A DNA stretch of 64,000 bases from assembly GCF_030372065.1 (NCBI RefSeq), contig NZ_JAUDEA010000001.1, positions 62,001-126,000 of the forward strand, given 5' to 3'. Of the stretch, positions 7,978 through 16,563 are shown in pieces. Positions within the stretch are counted from its first letter, which is position 1. Every line of letters starts with the position of its first letter. The notes under the pieces are model-generated. The model saw only the letters and a program-made list of their open reading frames with translations. It was not told the origin of the DNA and did no database searches. Source of the DNA: Thermophilibacter provencensis (GTDB lineage: Bacteria; Actinomycetota; Coriobacteriia; Coriobacteriales; Atopobiaceae). The position numbers were made by a program, and so were the translations under genes.

Positions 7978-8547
7978 CTACTCGCTACGAACAACGAGCA
8001 GCGGGTCGCCGATCTTGACGAGCGGGCGACCGCCGATGAGGGTGCCCGAGTCTCCCACGCGGTCAACGCGGTCGAACTTGTCCGCGTTGGTGATCGTGCA
8101 GGTGACCACGTCGTCATAGCCGGCGAGCTTGATGGAGTCGTCGTCAAAGGCGAGCAGCGGCTGGCCGGCAACCACCTCGTCGCCCATGGAGACGAGCGCG
8201 GTGAAGCCCTTGCCGCCCATGTTCACGGTGCCAATGCCCACGTGGACGAGGACCTCCATGCCGTTATCGGCGGCGATAATGATCGAGTGGTTGGTCACCG
8301 TGGTGGCGCCCACGTGACCGGAGACCGGTGAGTAGATGACGCCCGTGCTCGTGGTGGGCACGATGCCGTAGCCAACGCCGAGAAGGCCGGCAGGGATGAC
8401 CTCGTCGTTGACCTCCTGAAGGCTTACGAGCATGCCTGTGAGCGGGGCGTAGACCGTGTCCGGGCGCGTGGCGAACGAGGCAGGCGGCGGCGTAAGCTTG
8501 CCGTCAGCAGAGACGAACTTGCTCTTAATCTTCTCAAAGAGTCCCAT
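7978..8547 (-). CDS. PTS glucose-type EIIA protein (paralogue 1)
   Basis: A stand-alone 189-residue EIIA-Glc/Crr-fold protein. Active-site His102 lies in MEVLVHVGIGTVNM and the accessory His87 in VTNHSIII. It is unusual for Gram-positive bacteria to carry EIIA-Glc as a separate protein rather than fused to EIIBC. It is about 60 percent identical by eye to the adjacent upstream paralogue, including the N-terminal KSKFVSADG, which indicates tandem duplication. No EIIBC gene is within reach, so it could phosphorylate a permease encoded elsewhere or act as a regulator. Confidence 0.9.
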   Translation of the reverse strand: MGLFEKIKSKFVSADGKLTPPPASFATRPDTVYAPLTGMLVSLQEVNDEVIPAGLLGVGYGIVPTTSTGVIYSPVSGHVGATTVTNHSIIIAADNGMEVLVHVGIGTVNMGGKGFTALVSMGDEVVAGQPLLAFDDDSIKLAGYDDVVTCTITNADKFDRVDRVGDSGTLIGGRPLVKIGDPLLVVRSE

Positions 8548-8622
8548 TGTGTACCCCCTTTACATGCGCCACGAGCGCCTTCTGACGCCCGTAGCAACCG
8601 ATAGCGTTTGTGCGCCGTACGG

Positions 8623-9186
8623 CTACTTCTTGACGGTGAGCAGCGGGTCGCCAACCTTGACGAGCGGGCGGTCGCCGATGAGCGTGCCGGAGGCGCCCAC
8701 GTGGCGGATCTTCTTGAAGGCGTCCGGGTTGGAGACAACGCAGGCGACGACCTCGTCGTAGCCAGCGGACTTGATGGCGTCCACGTCAAAGGTCATGAGG
8801 ACCTGGCCGGCGCGCACCTCGTCGTTGGACTCGACAAAGCGCCTGAAGCCCTTGCCGTTCATGTTGACGGTGCCGATGCCAATGTGGATGAGGACCTCGA
8901 TGCCATCGTGCGTGGCGATGCCGATGGAGTGGTTGGTCACCGTGGTGGCGGCGATGCGGCCGTTGACCGGGGCGTAGAGAACGCCGGTGCCCGTGGGCAG
9001 GATGCCGTAGCCGTTGCCAATGAGGCCGGCGGAGATGACCTCGTCGTTGACCTCCTCAAGCGGGATGATGACGCCCGAGACGGGGGCATAGACGGTGTCC
9101 GGACGGGTGGCGAACGAGGCGTCGGGCGGGTTGAACGTGCCGTCGGCCGAGACGAACTTGCTCTTGAGCTTATCGATCAGTCCCAT
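8623..9186 (-). CDS. PTS glucose-type EIIA protein (paralogue 2)
   Basis: This 187-residue EIIA-Glc protein has His86 (VTNHSIGI) and active-site His101 (IEVLIHIGIGTVNM). The ATG at 9186 is preceded by AAGGAGGAAACC, an excellent ribosome site; the frame extends further upstream but without a better start. It is the first gene of a two-gene unit with paralogue 1, 75 bp apart. Both keep the phosphoryl-accepting histidines, so neither is obviously inactive. Confidence 0.9.
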   Translation of the reverse strand: MGLIDKLKSKFVSADGTFNPPDASFATRPDTVYAPVSGVIIPLEEVNDEVISAGLIGNGYGILPTGTGVLYAPVNGRIAATTVTNHSIGIATHDGIEVLIHIGIGTVNMNGKGFRRFVESNDEVRAGQVLMTFDVDAIKSAGYDEVVACVVSNPDAFKKIRHVGASGTLIGDRPLVKVGDPLLTVKK

Positions 9187-9324
9187 GGTTTCCTCCTTGA
9201 CCGCGGGGGTAGGCGCGAGCCCTTTCCTCCTGTCAATGGTACCCGCTCTTGCGGCAATAATAGAATTTACATTCGGCCAGTGGCCGCCCGGGCGGACGCC
9301 CTTCTCGCCGCTGCGCGCCGTAGA

Positions 9325-9371
9325 CCCTCCCAAACCCACGTTCTTCTCGCCAGAGTGTGGGTTTGGGAGGG
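9325..9371. repeat. Hairpin with the 9-mer motif in its loop
   Basis: CCCTCCCAAACCCAC and GTGGGTTTGGGAGGG are a perfect 15-bp inverted repeat. The 17-nt loop contains CTTCTCGCC. A third copy, GGTTTGGGAGGG, lies at 9421-9432 behind an inverted motif copy (9409). The block sits between the EIIA operon promoter and the 3' end of the Bce permease gene; no gene is seen in the 263-bp gap. Confidence 0.7.
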
Positions 9372-9449
9372 TTCAGGTTGCTTAATGCCGCTCAAACCTT
9401 CATCTCACGGCGAGAAGTGCAGGTTTGGGAGGGAGTAACGCCGAGCGAC

Positions 9450-11561
9450 CTACGCACGGGAGAGCATGCCGCGCGAGGTGAGGTACGTCACGAGGAAGTA
9501 GCCGCCGTAGAGCGCCACCACAAAGGCCACCGTCCCCGCAAGCGCCGTGCCAATCTGGAAGCCCGTGAGCAGCGCCACGATGTCGTTCACCACGGAGAGC
9601 GCCACCGCCGCGTGCGCCACGGCTACCACCAGCGGAAAGAGGAAGTACACGCCAATCTGGGCGAGAAGGGCGCGGTTCACCATGCGCTTCTCGGCGCCGA
9701 GCTCGGAGAGCACGCGGTAGCGGCCCACGTTGTCCGCCGCCTCGGAGAGCTGCTGCAGGGCGAGCACCGTCGCGCAGCACACGAGCAGGACCACGCCGAT
9801 GTAGATGGCCAGGTAGGTGACCACGACGGTCGTTCCGGAGGACTGGTCGAGCAGGCTCTGGGCGGTCGTGCTCATCCAGACCGGCCAGGCGTCAAGCGTG
9901 GATCCCTGGTTCATGACGTTGCCGTAGGCCTCGTCGATCGCGGCGACGGCGGCGGGCTCCACCTCCGTGCGCTCGCCGTTGTACATGAGGTTCACCACGG
10001 TCGAGGTGGGGCCAATGCCCTCCGGGACCAGCTCGTCGGGAACGATGAGCGCGCCCGACACCGTGCCGCCGGCGCTCGTGTCCGAGAAGGGCAGGTGCGC
10101 GAGTGGCTCGTCGGCAAAGTGCAGCGTCTGACCGGCGACCTCGACCTCGGGGTTCTGCGCGATCACGGCCTCCCAGAGCTCGTCCAGGGACGACATGTCG
10201 TTCCAGAGCAGGCACTCGTCGTCCGCAAGCTCCACGTTCTTCTCGCCAGTCATCTGGGCCAGAACGTTGTACTCAGAGACGGGCACGATGACGAGGCGCT
10301 GGTCGGTGTTGCCCTGCATCATGGTCTGCATGGTCGCGTTGCCCGTGAAGTCCGTGTTGGCAAAGAGCTCCTCCACCGTGGTGCCCACGATCGGGTTGCC
10401 CTCGGCGTCATAGGTATACTGGTTGACCTGCGCGGCGTCACGGAAGAGCTCGTCGTAGTTGGGGATGTCCGCGCGCAGGCGGGCGATGGCGTCGTAGCCG
10501 TCCGCCGCGGCCGGGCCCTCCTCGGGATCGGCGGAGACGAGCGCCGAGGCCATGCCCATGGGGTAGCTCACGAGCGACATGTCGTAGCGCGTGCCCACGC
10601 GCAGGCTCTCGTTCATGCCCGTGGCCACCGAGAAGCCCGTGCACACGCCGCAGATGGCCAGGAAGAGCATCGCGCAGACCAGGGAGATGGAGAGCCACGC
10701 GGTGTTGATGCGACTGTTGAGCTGGCGCATCACGAACATGTTGAGGCCGGAGAGGTAGGCGCGCGGGCTCGCCTGGAGCGCGCGCAGGGCAAAGCCGGAG
10801 ATCGAGAAGAAGAAGAGCAGCGTGCCCACCGTGACCAGGCCCGTTGCGATGGCAAAGTACGGGCCCTCCTCCATCATGCCGTGCTCGAGCAGCGTCTTGT
10901 ACGCCACACCGATGAGCGCGAGCGACACGAGGAAGAGCACCACGGAGAGCGGCAGGCTGCGCAGACGGACCTTCTCGCTCACCTTGTCCGCGTTGATGAG
11001 GTCGATGAGCTTGTAGCGGCTGACCGTGGTCACGTTGAAGACGAGCGTCACGAGGAAGATGCCCGCGAAGCACGCCACCGTGGAGAGCGCGGCGGCCGGC
11101 GAGAACGCGAAGGCGAAGCCCTTGATCGTGGCCTCGAAGAGCCCCGCCGTGACGTACATCATGACCTGCGAGAGCGCAAGGCCCAGAAGCAGCCCCACCG
11201 CGAGCGCGACCACGCCCACCGTGAGCGTCTCTATGACGACGATCCACGAGACGTGGGCGATGTCCATGCCCAGCGTGAGGTAGATACCAAACTCGCGCTT
11301 GCGCCGCCGGATGAGGAAGCGGTTGGCGTAGACCACGAGAAACCCGAGGATGATGACGACAAAGACGGAGAGGCCGGAGAGGATGTCCGCGAGCGCCTGC
11401 ACCATGCGGCGCTGGTCCTCGCCCATCTGGATGACGGCGGCCTGGTCCGTGATGGAGCCGAAGGCGTAGAACACGCAGACGCCAAAGGCCAGCGTGAGGA
11501 AGAAGACCGCAAAGTCACGAAAGGACTTGCGGACGTTGCCGAGCGCGATCTTAGCGTACAT
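9450..11561 (-). CDS. BceB-type ABC transporter permease (FtsX family)
   Basis: The 703-residue protein has about ten membrane segments: one near residues 16-35, then groups at 55-305, and the last four at 580-700. A large non-membrane region at about 325-560 separates the FtsX-like halves. This is the BceB layout, in which the extracellular domain and transmembrane region recognise lipid-cycle-targeting peptides such as bacitracin and also signal to a partner kinase. Its start overlaps the end of the ATPase gene by 11 bp. The kinase and regulator lie upstream in the same operon. Confidence 0.9.
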   Translation of the reverse strand: MYAKIALGNVRKSFRDFAVFFLTLAFGVCVFYAFGSITDQAAVIQMGEDQRRMVQALADILSGLSVFVVIILGFLVVYANRFLIRRRKREFGIYLTLGMDIAHVSWIVVIETLTVGVVALAVGLLLGLALSQVMMYVTAGLFEATIKGFAFAFSPAAALSTVACFAGIFLVTLVFNVTTVSRYKLIDLINADKVSEKVRLRSLPLSVVLFLVSLALIGVAYKTLLEHGMMEEGPYFAIATGLVTVGTLLFFFSISGFALRALQASPRAYLSGLNMFVMRQLNSRINTAWLSISLVCAMLFLAICGVCTGFSVATGMNESLRVGTRYDMSLVSYPMGMASALVSADPEEGPAAADGYDAIARLRADIPNYDELFRDAAQVNQYTYDAEGNPIVGTTVEELFANTDFTGNATMQTMMQGNTDQRLVIVPVSEYNVLAQMTGEKNVELADDECLLWNDMSSLDELWEAVIAQNPEVEVAGQTLHFADEPLAHLPFSDTSAGGTVSGALIVPDELVPEGIGPTSTVVNLMYNGERTEVEPAAVAAIDEAYGNVMNQGSTLDAWPVWMSTTAQSLLDQSSGTTVVVTYLAIYIGVVLLVCCATVLALQQLSEAADNVGRYRVLSELGAEKRMVNRALLAQIGVYFLFPLVVAVAHAAVALSVVNDIVALLTGFQIGTALAGTVAFVVALYGGYFLVTYLTSRGMLSRA

Positions 11562-12330
11562 CTGCGCCCTCCCCTCCCAGGAAGGACACGACGTCCATGA
11601 TCTCGTTGAAGAAGTCCTTGCGCGTCTTGGAGCCGCGGACTATCTCGTTCCAGACGCGGCCGTCCTTGAGGAAGAGGGCACGACGCGCGTAGCTCGCGGC
11701 AAAGGAGTCGTGCGTGACCATGATGATCGTGGCGCCGTCCGCGTTGAGCGTCTCAAAGCTCTCGAGCAGGCGACGGGAGTTCTTGGAGTCCAGGGCGCCG
11801 GTGGGCTCGTCGGCCAGGACCAGCGACGGGTTGGTCACGATAGCGCGAGCCGCGGCGACGCGCTGCTTCTGGCCGCCGGACATCTCGTGCGGGAACTTGT
11901 CGAGCACCTCCGCAACTCCCAGGCGTGCGGCGACCTCCTCCACGCGGGCGGGCACGTCGCGGGCGGGCGCGTGGTTGATCGTGAGGGCCAGCGCGATGTT
12001 CTCGCGCGCGGTGAGGGTGTCGAGCAGGTTGGAGTCCTGGAAGACAAAGCCCAGGCGCTCGCGGCGGAACTTCGAGAGCTGGTGCGCGCGCAGCGCCGTG
12101 ATGTCCTGGCCGTCCACGTAGATGTGGCCCGAGGTGGGGCGGTCGATCGTGGAGATGCAGTTGAGCAGCGTGGTCTTGCCCGAGCCGGACGGGCCCATGA
12201 TGGCAAGGTACTCGCCGGCGTCCACGTCAAAGGACACGCCGTCGAGGGCACGCGTGACGTTGGAGCGGCTGCCGTAGAGCTTCTCGACGTTCTGGCAAGA
12301 AAGGACCGGTTCTGTGTGAGCTGGTGCCAT
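11551..12330 (-). CDS. BceA-type ABC transporter ATP-binding protein
   Basis: A 259-residue ABC ATPase of the MacB/LolD/BceA group. Walker A is MGPSGSGKTTLLNCI, signature HEMSGGQKQRVAAARAI, Walker B PSLVLADEPTGALD, and the switch His is in MVTHDS. The C-terminal tail KTRKDFFNEIMDVVSFLGG is typical of BceA. I selected the ATG at 12330 (GAGAGGAGCCGTA before it) over an in-frame start at 12369. Overlap with the permease indicates a fixed-ratio complex. Confidence 0.93.
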   Translation of the reverse strand: MAPAHTEPVLSCQNVEKLYGSRSNVTRALDGVSFDVDAGEYLAIMGPSGSGKTTLLNCISTIDRPTSGHIYVDGQDITALRAHQLSKFRRERLGFVFQDSNLLDTLTARENIALALTINHAPARDVPARVEEVAARLGVAEVLDKFPHEMSGGQKQRVAAARAIVTNPSLVLADEPTGALDSKNSRRLLESFETLNADGATIIMVTHDSFAASYARRALFLKDGRVWNEIVRGSKTRKDFFNEIMDVVSFLGGEGADVR

Positions 12331-12464
12331 TACGGCTCCTCTCGTGTATGGCCTCTGGTACACGACCATACTCGCTAAACGAGAAGAACGGCGCCATCGA
12401 AGGGGCTTATCCGTACCTTACGCTTTCGCAAGGTTGCCGCCGTCCCCCCTTGTCCCCCCTTGCC

Positions 12465-13493
12465 TCACCCGCGGTCGACCATGTCGGGAAAGGCGAGGTG
12501 GACCGTAGTGCCCACGCCCTCCTCGGACTCCAGCCACACGGAGATGCCCATCTTGTCGCAGAGCTCGCGCACGAGATAGAGCCCCATGCCGGTGGAGCGC
12601 GCAAAGCGACGGCCATTCTCGCCGGTGAAGCCCTTGTCAAAGACGCGCCCCACGTCCGAGGCCGGGATGCCCACGCCGTCATCGGCGATGGAGAGCACAG
12701 TCTCCCAGGAGTCGAGGCCCGTCTCGCGGCGCGCCGCCGAGATGCGCACGCAACCGCTCCCGTCCTTCTCGCCGCGGTACTTTGCCGCGTTCACGAGCAC
12801 CTGGCCTATCACAAAGGAGAGCCACTTGGGGTCGGCTCGCACCGTGTAGTCGAGCTCGCCCAGCTCGGGCGCCACATGCGCGCCAATCAGCGTGCGGGCC
12901 TTGTGGCGAAGGGCGTCGCGCACCACCTCGGCGAGAAGGACCTCGCGAATCTGAAGGTCCTTCTCGAGCGACGTGCCGCGCGAGTAGTAGAGCGCCTGCT
13001 CGACGTAGCCCTCAATGGCATCTACCTCGGCATCCATGGCGTCAACCTCGGGCGAGGGGTTGTTCTTGGCTATGAGGTGCGCGGCGGCGATGGGCGTCTT
13101 GATCTCGTGCACCCAGGTCTCGACGTACTCGCGATACTCGCGCGAGCGCCTGCGCGCGGAGGCGATGCGGTCGCGCATGGCCTTGGACTCGCGGTCGAGC
13201 GCGTCGTAGAAGAGCTCGCCCTCAAGAAAGCCCGGGCGCTCGACGAGCTCCGTTGCGAGGTATGTCTCGTCCAGGGCATCCAGCATGTCAGAGATCCGCT
13301 GGTAGAAGGCGCGCCGATGCAGCCAGTCGAGCAGCAGGGCAAGGGCGGCCGCAATCACCAGGACCGCGCAGACAAAGGCGACGGCCGCAGCGTCGAGCCC
13401 GTAGACGCTCATGACGAGCGCGCAGAACGCGAGCGCCATCACGCCCACCACGAGCGGGACCAGCCGGTCGGCGATGTATGCGCCAAAGCCCAT
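12465..13493 (-). CDS. BceS-type intramembrane-sensing histidine kinase
   Basis: The 342-residue kinase has two closely spaced membrane helices (about 9-33 and 37-57) with only a few residues between them, so it has no sensor domain of its own. The phospho-acceptor His129 lies in TWVHEIKTPIAA, with G-boxes IADDGVGIPASDVGRVFDKGF and STGMGLYLV. Kinases of this class sense drug flux through their cognate BceAB transporter. Start ATG 13493 follows AGGAGGAG. It precedes bceAB and follows the regulator gene across a strong hairpin. Confidence 0.92.
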   Translation of the reverse strand: MGFGAYIADRLVPLVVGVMALAFCALVMSVYGLDAAAVAFVCAVLVIAAALALLLDWLHRRAFYQRISDMLDALDETYLATELVERPGFLEGELFYDALDRESKAMRDRIASARRRSREYREYVETWVHEIKTPIAAAHLIAKNNPSPEVDAMDAEVDAIEGYVEQALYYSRGTSLEKDLQIREVLLAEVVRDALRHKARTLIGAHVAPELGELDYTVRADPKWLSFVIGQVLVNAAKYRGEKDGSGCVRISAARRETGLDSWETVLSIADDGVGIPASDVGRVFDKGFTGENGRRFARSTGMGLYLVRELCDKMGISVWLESEEGVGTTVHLAFPDMVDRG

Positions 13494-13540
13494 GCTCTTT
13501 TCTCCTCCTCTTGATATGGCGGGGCAGTTTGGTGGCAGAG

Positions 13541-13614
13541 GCGATGACAAAGGTGACAGGGTAGTTTGTCATGAACGGCTTCATGACAAACTACCCTGTC
13601 ACCTTTGTCATCGC
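13541..13614. repeat. Repeat R5: 35-bp perfect hairpin with tetraloop inside the Bce operon
   Basis: Positions 13541-13575 and 13580-13614 are perfect inverted repeats with a 4-nt loop CGGC. The arms contain GATGACAAAGGTGACAGGG, a sequence also found near 19.9, 54.7, 55.6 and 63.0 kb. A stem of this length between the regulator and kinase cistrons should fold in mRNA and could set different levels for the two. Confidence 0.9.
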
Positions 13615-13640
13615 CTTTGTCATCACCCGCCCCGCCACCA

Positions 13641-14312
13641 CTACTCCACCAGATAGCCCATGCCACGCTTGGTGAGCACAAAGTCCTCAACGCCAATCTT
13701 GGCGAGCGTCGCGCGCAGGTGGCTCACGTTCACGGTGAGCGTGTTGTCGTCCACAAACTCGTCGGAGGCCCAAAGCTCCTCCTGCATGCGCTGACGGGAG
13801 ACCACCGCGCCGGCGTTGCGCATGAGCAGTGCCAGGATGCGCAGCTCGTTCTTGGTGAGCTCCGCCGCGCGCCCCTCGTGGGTGACGCGGCAGCGCGCGG
13901 TGTCCAGCGTGACGCCGCCGTGAGAGATCTCCGCCGCGGCGGCGCCCTCGCCGTAGCTGCGCTTGAGCACGGTTGCCACGTGGGCAAGAAGGACCTGGTC
14001 GTTGTAGGGCTTGGGCACAAAGTCGTCCGCGCCAAGGGAGAGCGTGAGCAGCTCATCCATGTCGTTGTCGCGGCTCGTGACCACGATGATGGGCACGGAG
14101 CTGGCGCGGCGCACCTCGCGGCAGACGTACTGCCCGTCCACCCCCGGCAGGTTGAGGTCAAGAAGCACCAGGTCAGCCGAGGCAGAAAGAACCTGCCCCA
14201 CGGTATCGGAGAAGTCCGTGAGCGCCACGGCCTCATATCCGTTGCGCTCGAGCAGGACGCAGAGCTCGTCGCGCAGGCGCGCGTCGTCCTCCACCACCAA
14301 AAGCCGTCTCAT
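13641..14312 (-). CDS. BceR-type OmpR-family response regulator
   Basis: The 223-residue protein has a receiver with Asp9/Asp10 and phospho-acceptor Asp52 in VLLDLNLPGVDG, Lys at about 102 (VPKPYNDQ), and a winged-helix DNA-binding domain from about 125 to 222 ending KRGMGYLVE. The start at 14312 follows GGGGAGGTGCCC; the frame extending to 14444 crosses non-coding DNA. As first gene of the operon it probably activates bceAB when peptides engage the transporter. Confidence 0.93.
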   Translation of the reverse strand: MRRLLVVEDDARLRDELCVLLERNGYEAVALTDFSDTVGQVLSASADLVLLDLNLPGVDGQYVCREVRRASSVPIIVVTSRDNDMDELLTLSLGADDFVPKPYNDQVLLAHVATVLKRSYGEGAAAAEISHGGVTLDTARCRVTHEGRAAELTKNELRILALLMRNAGAVVSRQRMQEELWASDEFVDDNTLTVNVSHLRATLAKIGVEDFVLTKRGMGYLVE

Positions 14313-14432
14313 GGGCACCTCCCCGCCCGAGGTTCTTCTCGCCATCTTGCCACGAGGGTAGCACAGGGGGCGGGCGATGGCTCCCGCCGCGCCCCGGGCC
14401 CGCGAGGAAAGCGGCCCCGTCACGCACCACCT

Positions 14433-14645
14433 GGTTTTGGGCAAAATGTTTGATGCGCTTATCGGTCCATATCAAATCTTTGCCCCACAAGCGAGAAGAG
14501 CGTGCTCATATGACGCCCTTCTCGCCCCATCTGGGTGGTTTGCCCCACCTTGCCTGGCGCAGACATAAAAGATTTGCCCCAATACCAGGAGAAACATTAC
14601 GAATCCGGCCTTACGGGAAGCGCGGGACGGCAAGAAACCCAGAAC
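14433..14645 (+). repeat. Dispersed repeat R1, copy C (diverged)
   Basis: It keeps GGTTTTGGGCAAAATGTTTG at the start, GACATAAAAGATTTGCCCC inside and AAGAAACCCAGAAC at the end, but the centre differs from copies A and B. One 9-mer CTTCTCGCC is at 14518. It occupies much of the 530-bp gap 14313-14842. The rest holds the promoters of the Bce operon and of the CoA ligase operon, which I could not assign precisely. Confidence 0.75.
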
Positions 14646-14842
14646 TTGCCGTATTGGGACAAGGGGCCGTATGGGAGCCGCCCCTTTCGAGATAACTCGT
14701 CGACTGTACCAGGGGTCGTATCCCGCGCGGCCCGGCACTGCCGCACCGCGCCCCCCACGTCACGCGCGCGTTACGCCCGTGCGCGCCCGGCCGCAGGCGG
14801 GCTATGATATGAGGACTGTGCGACAAGACCGAAAGGCACCCC

Positions 14843-16480
14843 ATGACCATCGTCGACATGCTGCGCGCCAACGCCGAGAAGTACCCCAATGAGGTGGCCC
14901 TCGTTGAGGTCAACCCCGAGCGGCGCGAGAACCGCCACATCACCTGGCGCGACTACGACCTCGTGGAGACCACCGAGGACGAGCCGTTCCGCCGCGAGAT
15001 GACGTGGTCGGTCTTTGACGAGAAGGCCAACCGCTTTGCCAACCTGCTTCTCTCCCGCGGCGTACGCAAGGACGACAAGGTGGCCATCCTGCTCTACAAC
15101 TGCATCGAGTGGCTGCCGCTCTACTTTGGCGTCCTCAAGTCCGGCGCCACGGTGGTGCCGCTCAACTTCCGCTACTCCGCGGACGAGATCGAGTACTGCC
15201 TGGACAAGGCCGACGTGGACATCTTGGTCTTTGGCCCGGAGTTCATCGGCCGCGTGGAGGAGATCGTCGACCGCATCCAGGCGGGCCGCCTGCTCTTCTA
15301 CGTGGGCGACGACTGCCCCACTTGGGCGGAGAGCTACCGCGAGCTGGCGAGCCTCTGCTCCTCGGCAGACCCGCTCGTCCCGCTCTCCGAGGACGAGGAC
15401 GCCGCCATCTACTTCTCCTCCGGCACCACGGGCTTCCCCAAGGCCATCCTGCACCACCACGAGAGCCTCACGCAGGCCGCCGAGATGGAGCAGCGCCACC
15501 ACGGGCAGACGCACGACGACGTGTTTCTCTGCATCCCGCCGCTCTACCACACGGGCGCCTGCATGCACTGGATGGGCAGCCTGCTCGTGGGCGGGCGCGG
15601 CGTGCTGCTGCGCGGCGTCTCTCCCAAGACGGTGCTCGAGACCGTCTCCAACGAGGGGTGCACCATCGTCTGGCTGCTCGTTCCCTGGGCTCAGGACATC
15701 CTCGTTGCCATCGAGGAGGGCACGGTGCGCCTCTCAAACTACCGCCTGGACCAGTGGCGCCTCATGCACATTGGTGCGCAGCCCGTCCCGGCGAGCCTCA
15801 TCCAGCGCTGGCGCCAGGTCTTTCCGCACCACGCCTACGACACCAACTACGGCCTCTCGGAGTCCATGGGCCCGGGCTGCGTTCACCTGGGGCTCGAGAA
15901 CATCGACCACGTGGGCGCCATCGGCGTGCCGGGTTACCGCTGGGAGTGCAAGATCGTGGACGAGAAGGGCCTTGAGCTGGGAACCGACGAGGTCGGCGAG
16001 CTCTGCGTGCGCGGCCCCGGCCTCATGGAGTGCTACTACAAGGACCCCGTGGCCACCGCGGAGACGCTCATCGACGGCTGGCTGCACACCGGCGACATGG
16101 CCCGGCGCGACGCCGACGGGTTCTACTGGCTGGTGGACCGCAAGAAGGACGTCATCATCACGGGCGGCGAGAACCTCTACCCCGTGCAGATAGAGGACTA
16201 TCTCATGGGCCACCCCGCGATCCACGACGTGGCCGTGATAGGACTTCCCGACGAGCGCCTCGGCGAGATCGCGTGCGCCATCATCGAGCCCAAGCCCGAG
16301 CACGCCGACCTCACGGAGGACGAGGTCAACCGCTACTGCAAGGGGCTGCCGCGCTACAAGCGGCCCCGCAAGATCATCTTTGCGCCCGTGCCGAGAAACC
16401 CCACGGGCAAGATAGAGAAGCCGGCGCTTCGCGCGAAGTACGGGGCCGACGCCCTCGTTGCCCGCGAAACCCGCCACTAA
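14843..16480 (+). CDS. AMP-forming acyl/aryl-CoA ligase
   Basis: The 545-residue enzyme belongs to the ANL adenylating superfamily. Core motifs are IYFSSGTTGFPKAILHHH (A3), YGLSESMGPG (A5), WLHTGDMARRDADGFYWLVDRKKD (A7-A8, abbreviated here by key residues His-Thr-Gly-Asp and Asp-Arg-Lys-Lys) and NPTGKIEKPALR with the A10 lysine. It should link ATP, a carboxylic acid and CoA. Being 80 bp upstream of iorAB suggests aryl acetates (phenyl-, indole-, hydroxyphenylacetate) as substrates, either activating them or working in reverse to recover ATP. Substrate is inferred from context only. Confidence 0.85.
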   Translation: MTIVDMLRANAEKYPNEVALVEVNPERRENRHITWRDYDLVETTEDEPFRREMTWSVFDEKANRFANLLLSRGVRKDDKVAILLYNCIEWLPLYFGVLKSGATVVPLNFRYSADEIEYCLDKADVDILVFGPEFIGRVEEIVDRIQAGRLLFYVGDDCPTWAESYRELASLCSSADPLVPLSEDEDAAIYFSSGTTGFPKAILHHHESLTQAAEMEQRHHGQTHDDVFLCIPPLYHTGACMHWMGSLLVGGRGVLLRGVSPKTVLETVSNEGCTIVWLLVPWAQDILVAIEEGTVRLSNYRLDQWRLMHIGAQPVPASLIQRWRQVFPHHAYDTNYGLSESMGPGCVHLGLENIDHVGAIGVPGYRWECKIVDEKGLELGTDEVGELCVRGPGLMECYYKDPVATAETLIDGWLHTGDMARRDADGFYWLVDRKKDVIITGGENLYPVQIEDYLMGHPAIHDVAVIGLPDERLGEIACAIIEPKPEHADLTEDEVNRYCKGLPRYKRPRKIIFAPVPRNPTGKIEKPALRAKYGADALVARETRH

Positions 16481-16548
16481 TGTTACGAAGGGACAGTCCC
16501 TTCGTAACATCAAGCGTGAAACGTGACAAAGGGACTGTCCCTTCGTCA
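16481..16548. repeat. Repeat R7: two GGGACTGTCCC palindromes
   Basis: 16481-16509 is a perfect 29-bp palindrome centred on GGGACAGTCCC and starting one base after the ligase stop. 16524-16548 is a second, near-perfect one centred on GGGACTGTCCC. They separate the ligase and iorA cistrons. Related palindromes are at 25346-25376 and 38757-38785. Confidence 0.8.
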
Positions 16549-16563
16549 CAGGAGAGGAGAGAC

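Noticed and set aside
9357-11600. 747-codon plus-strand frame opposite the BceB gene
   Set aside because: Translation is His/Arg/Glu-rich without any domain; the opposite strand encodes a clear membrane permease.
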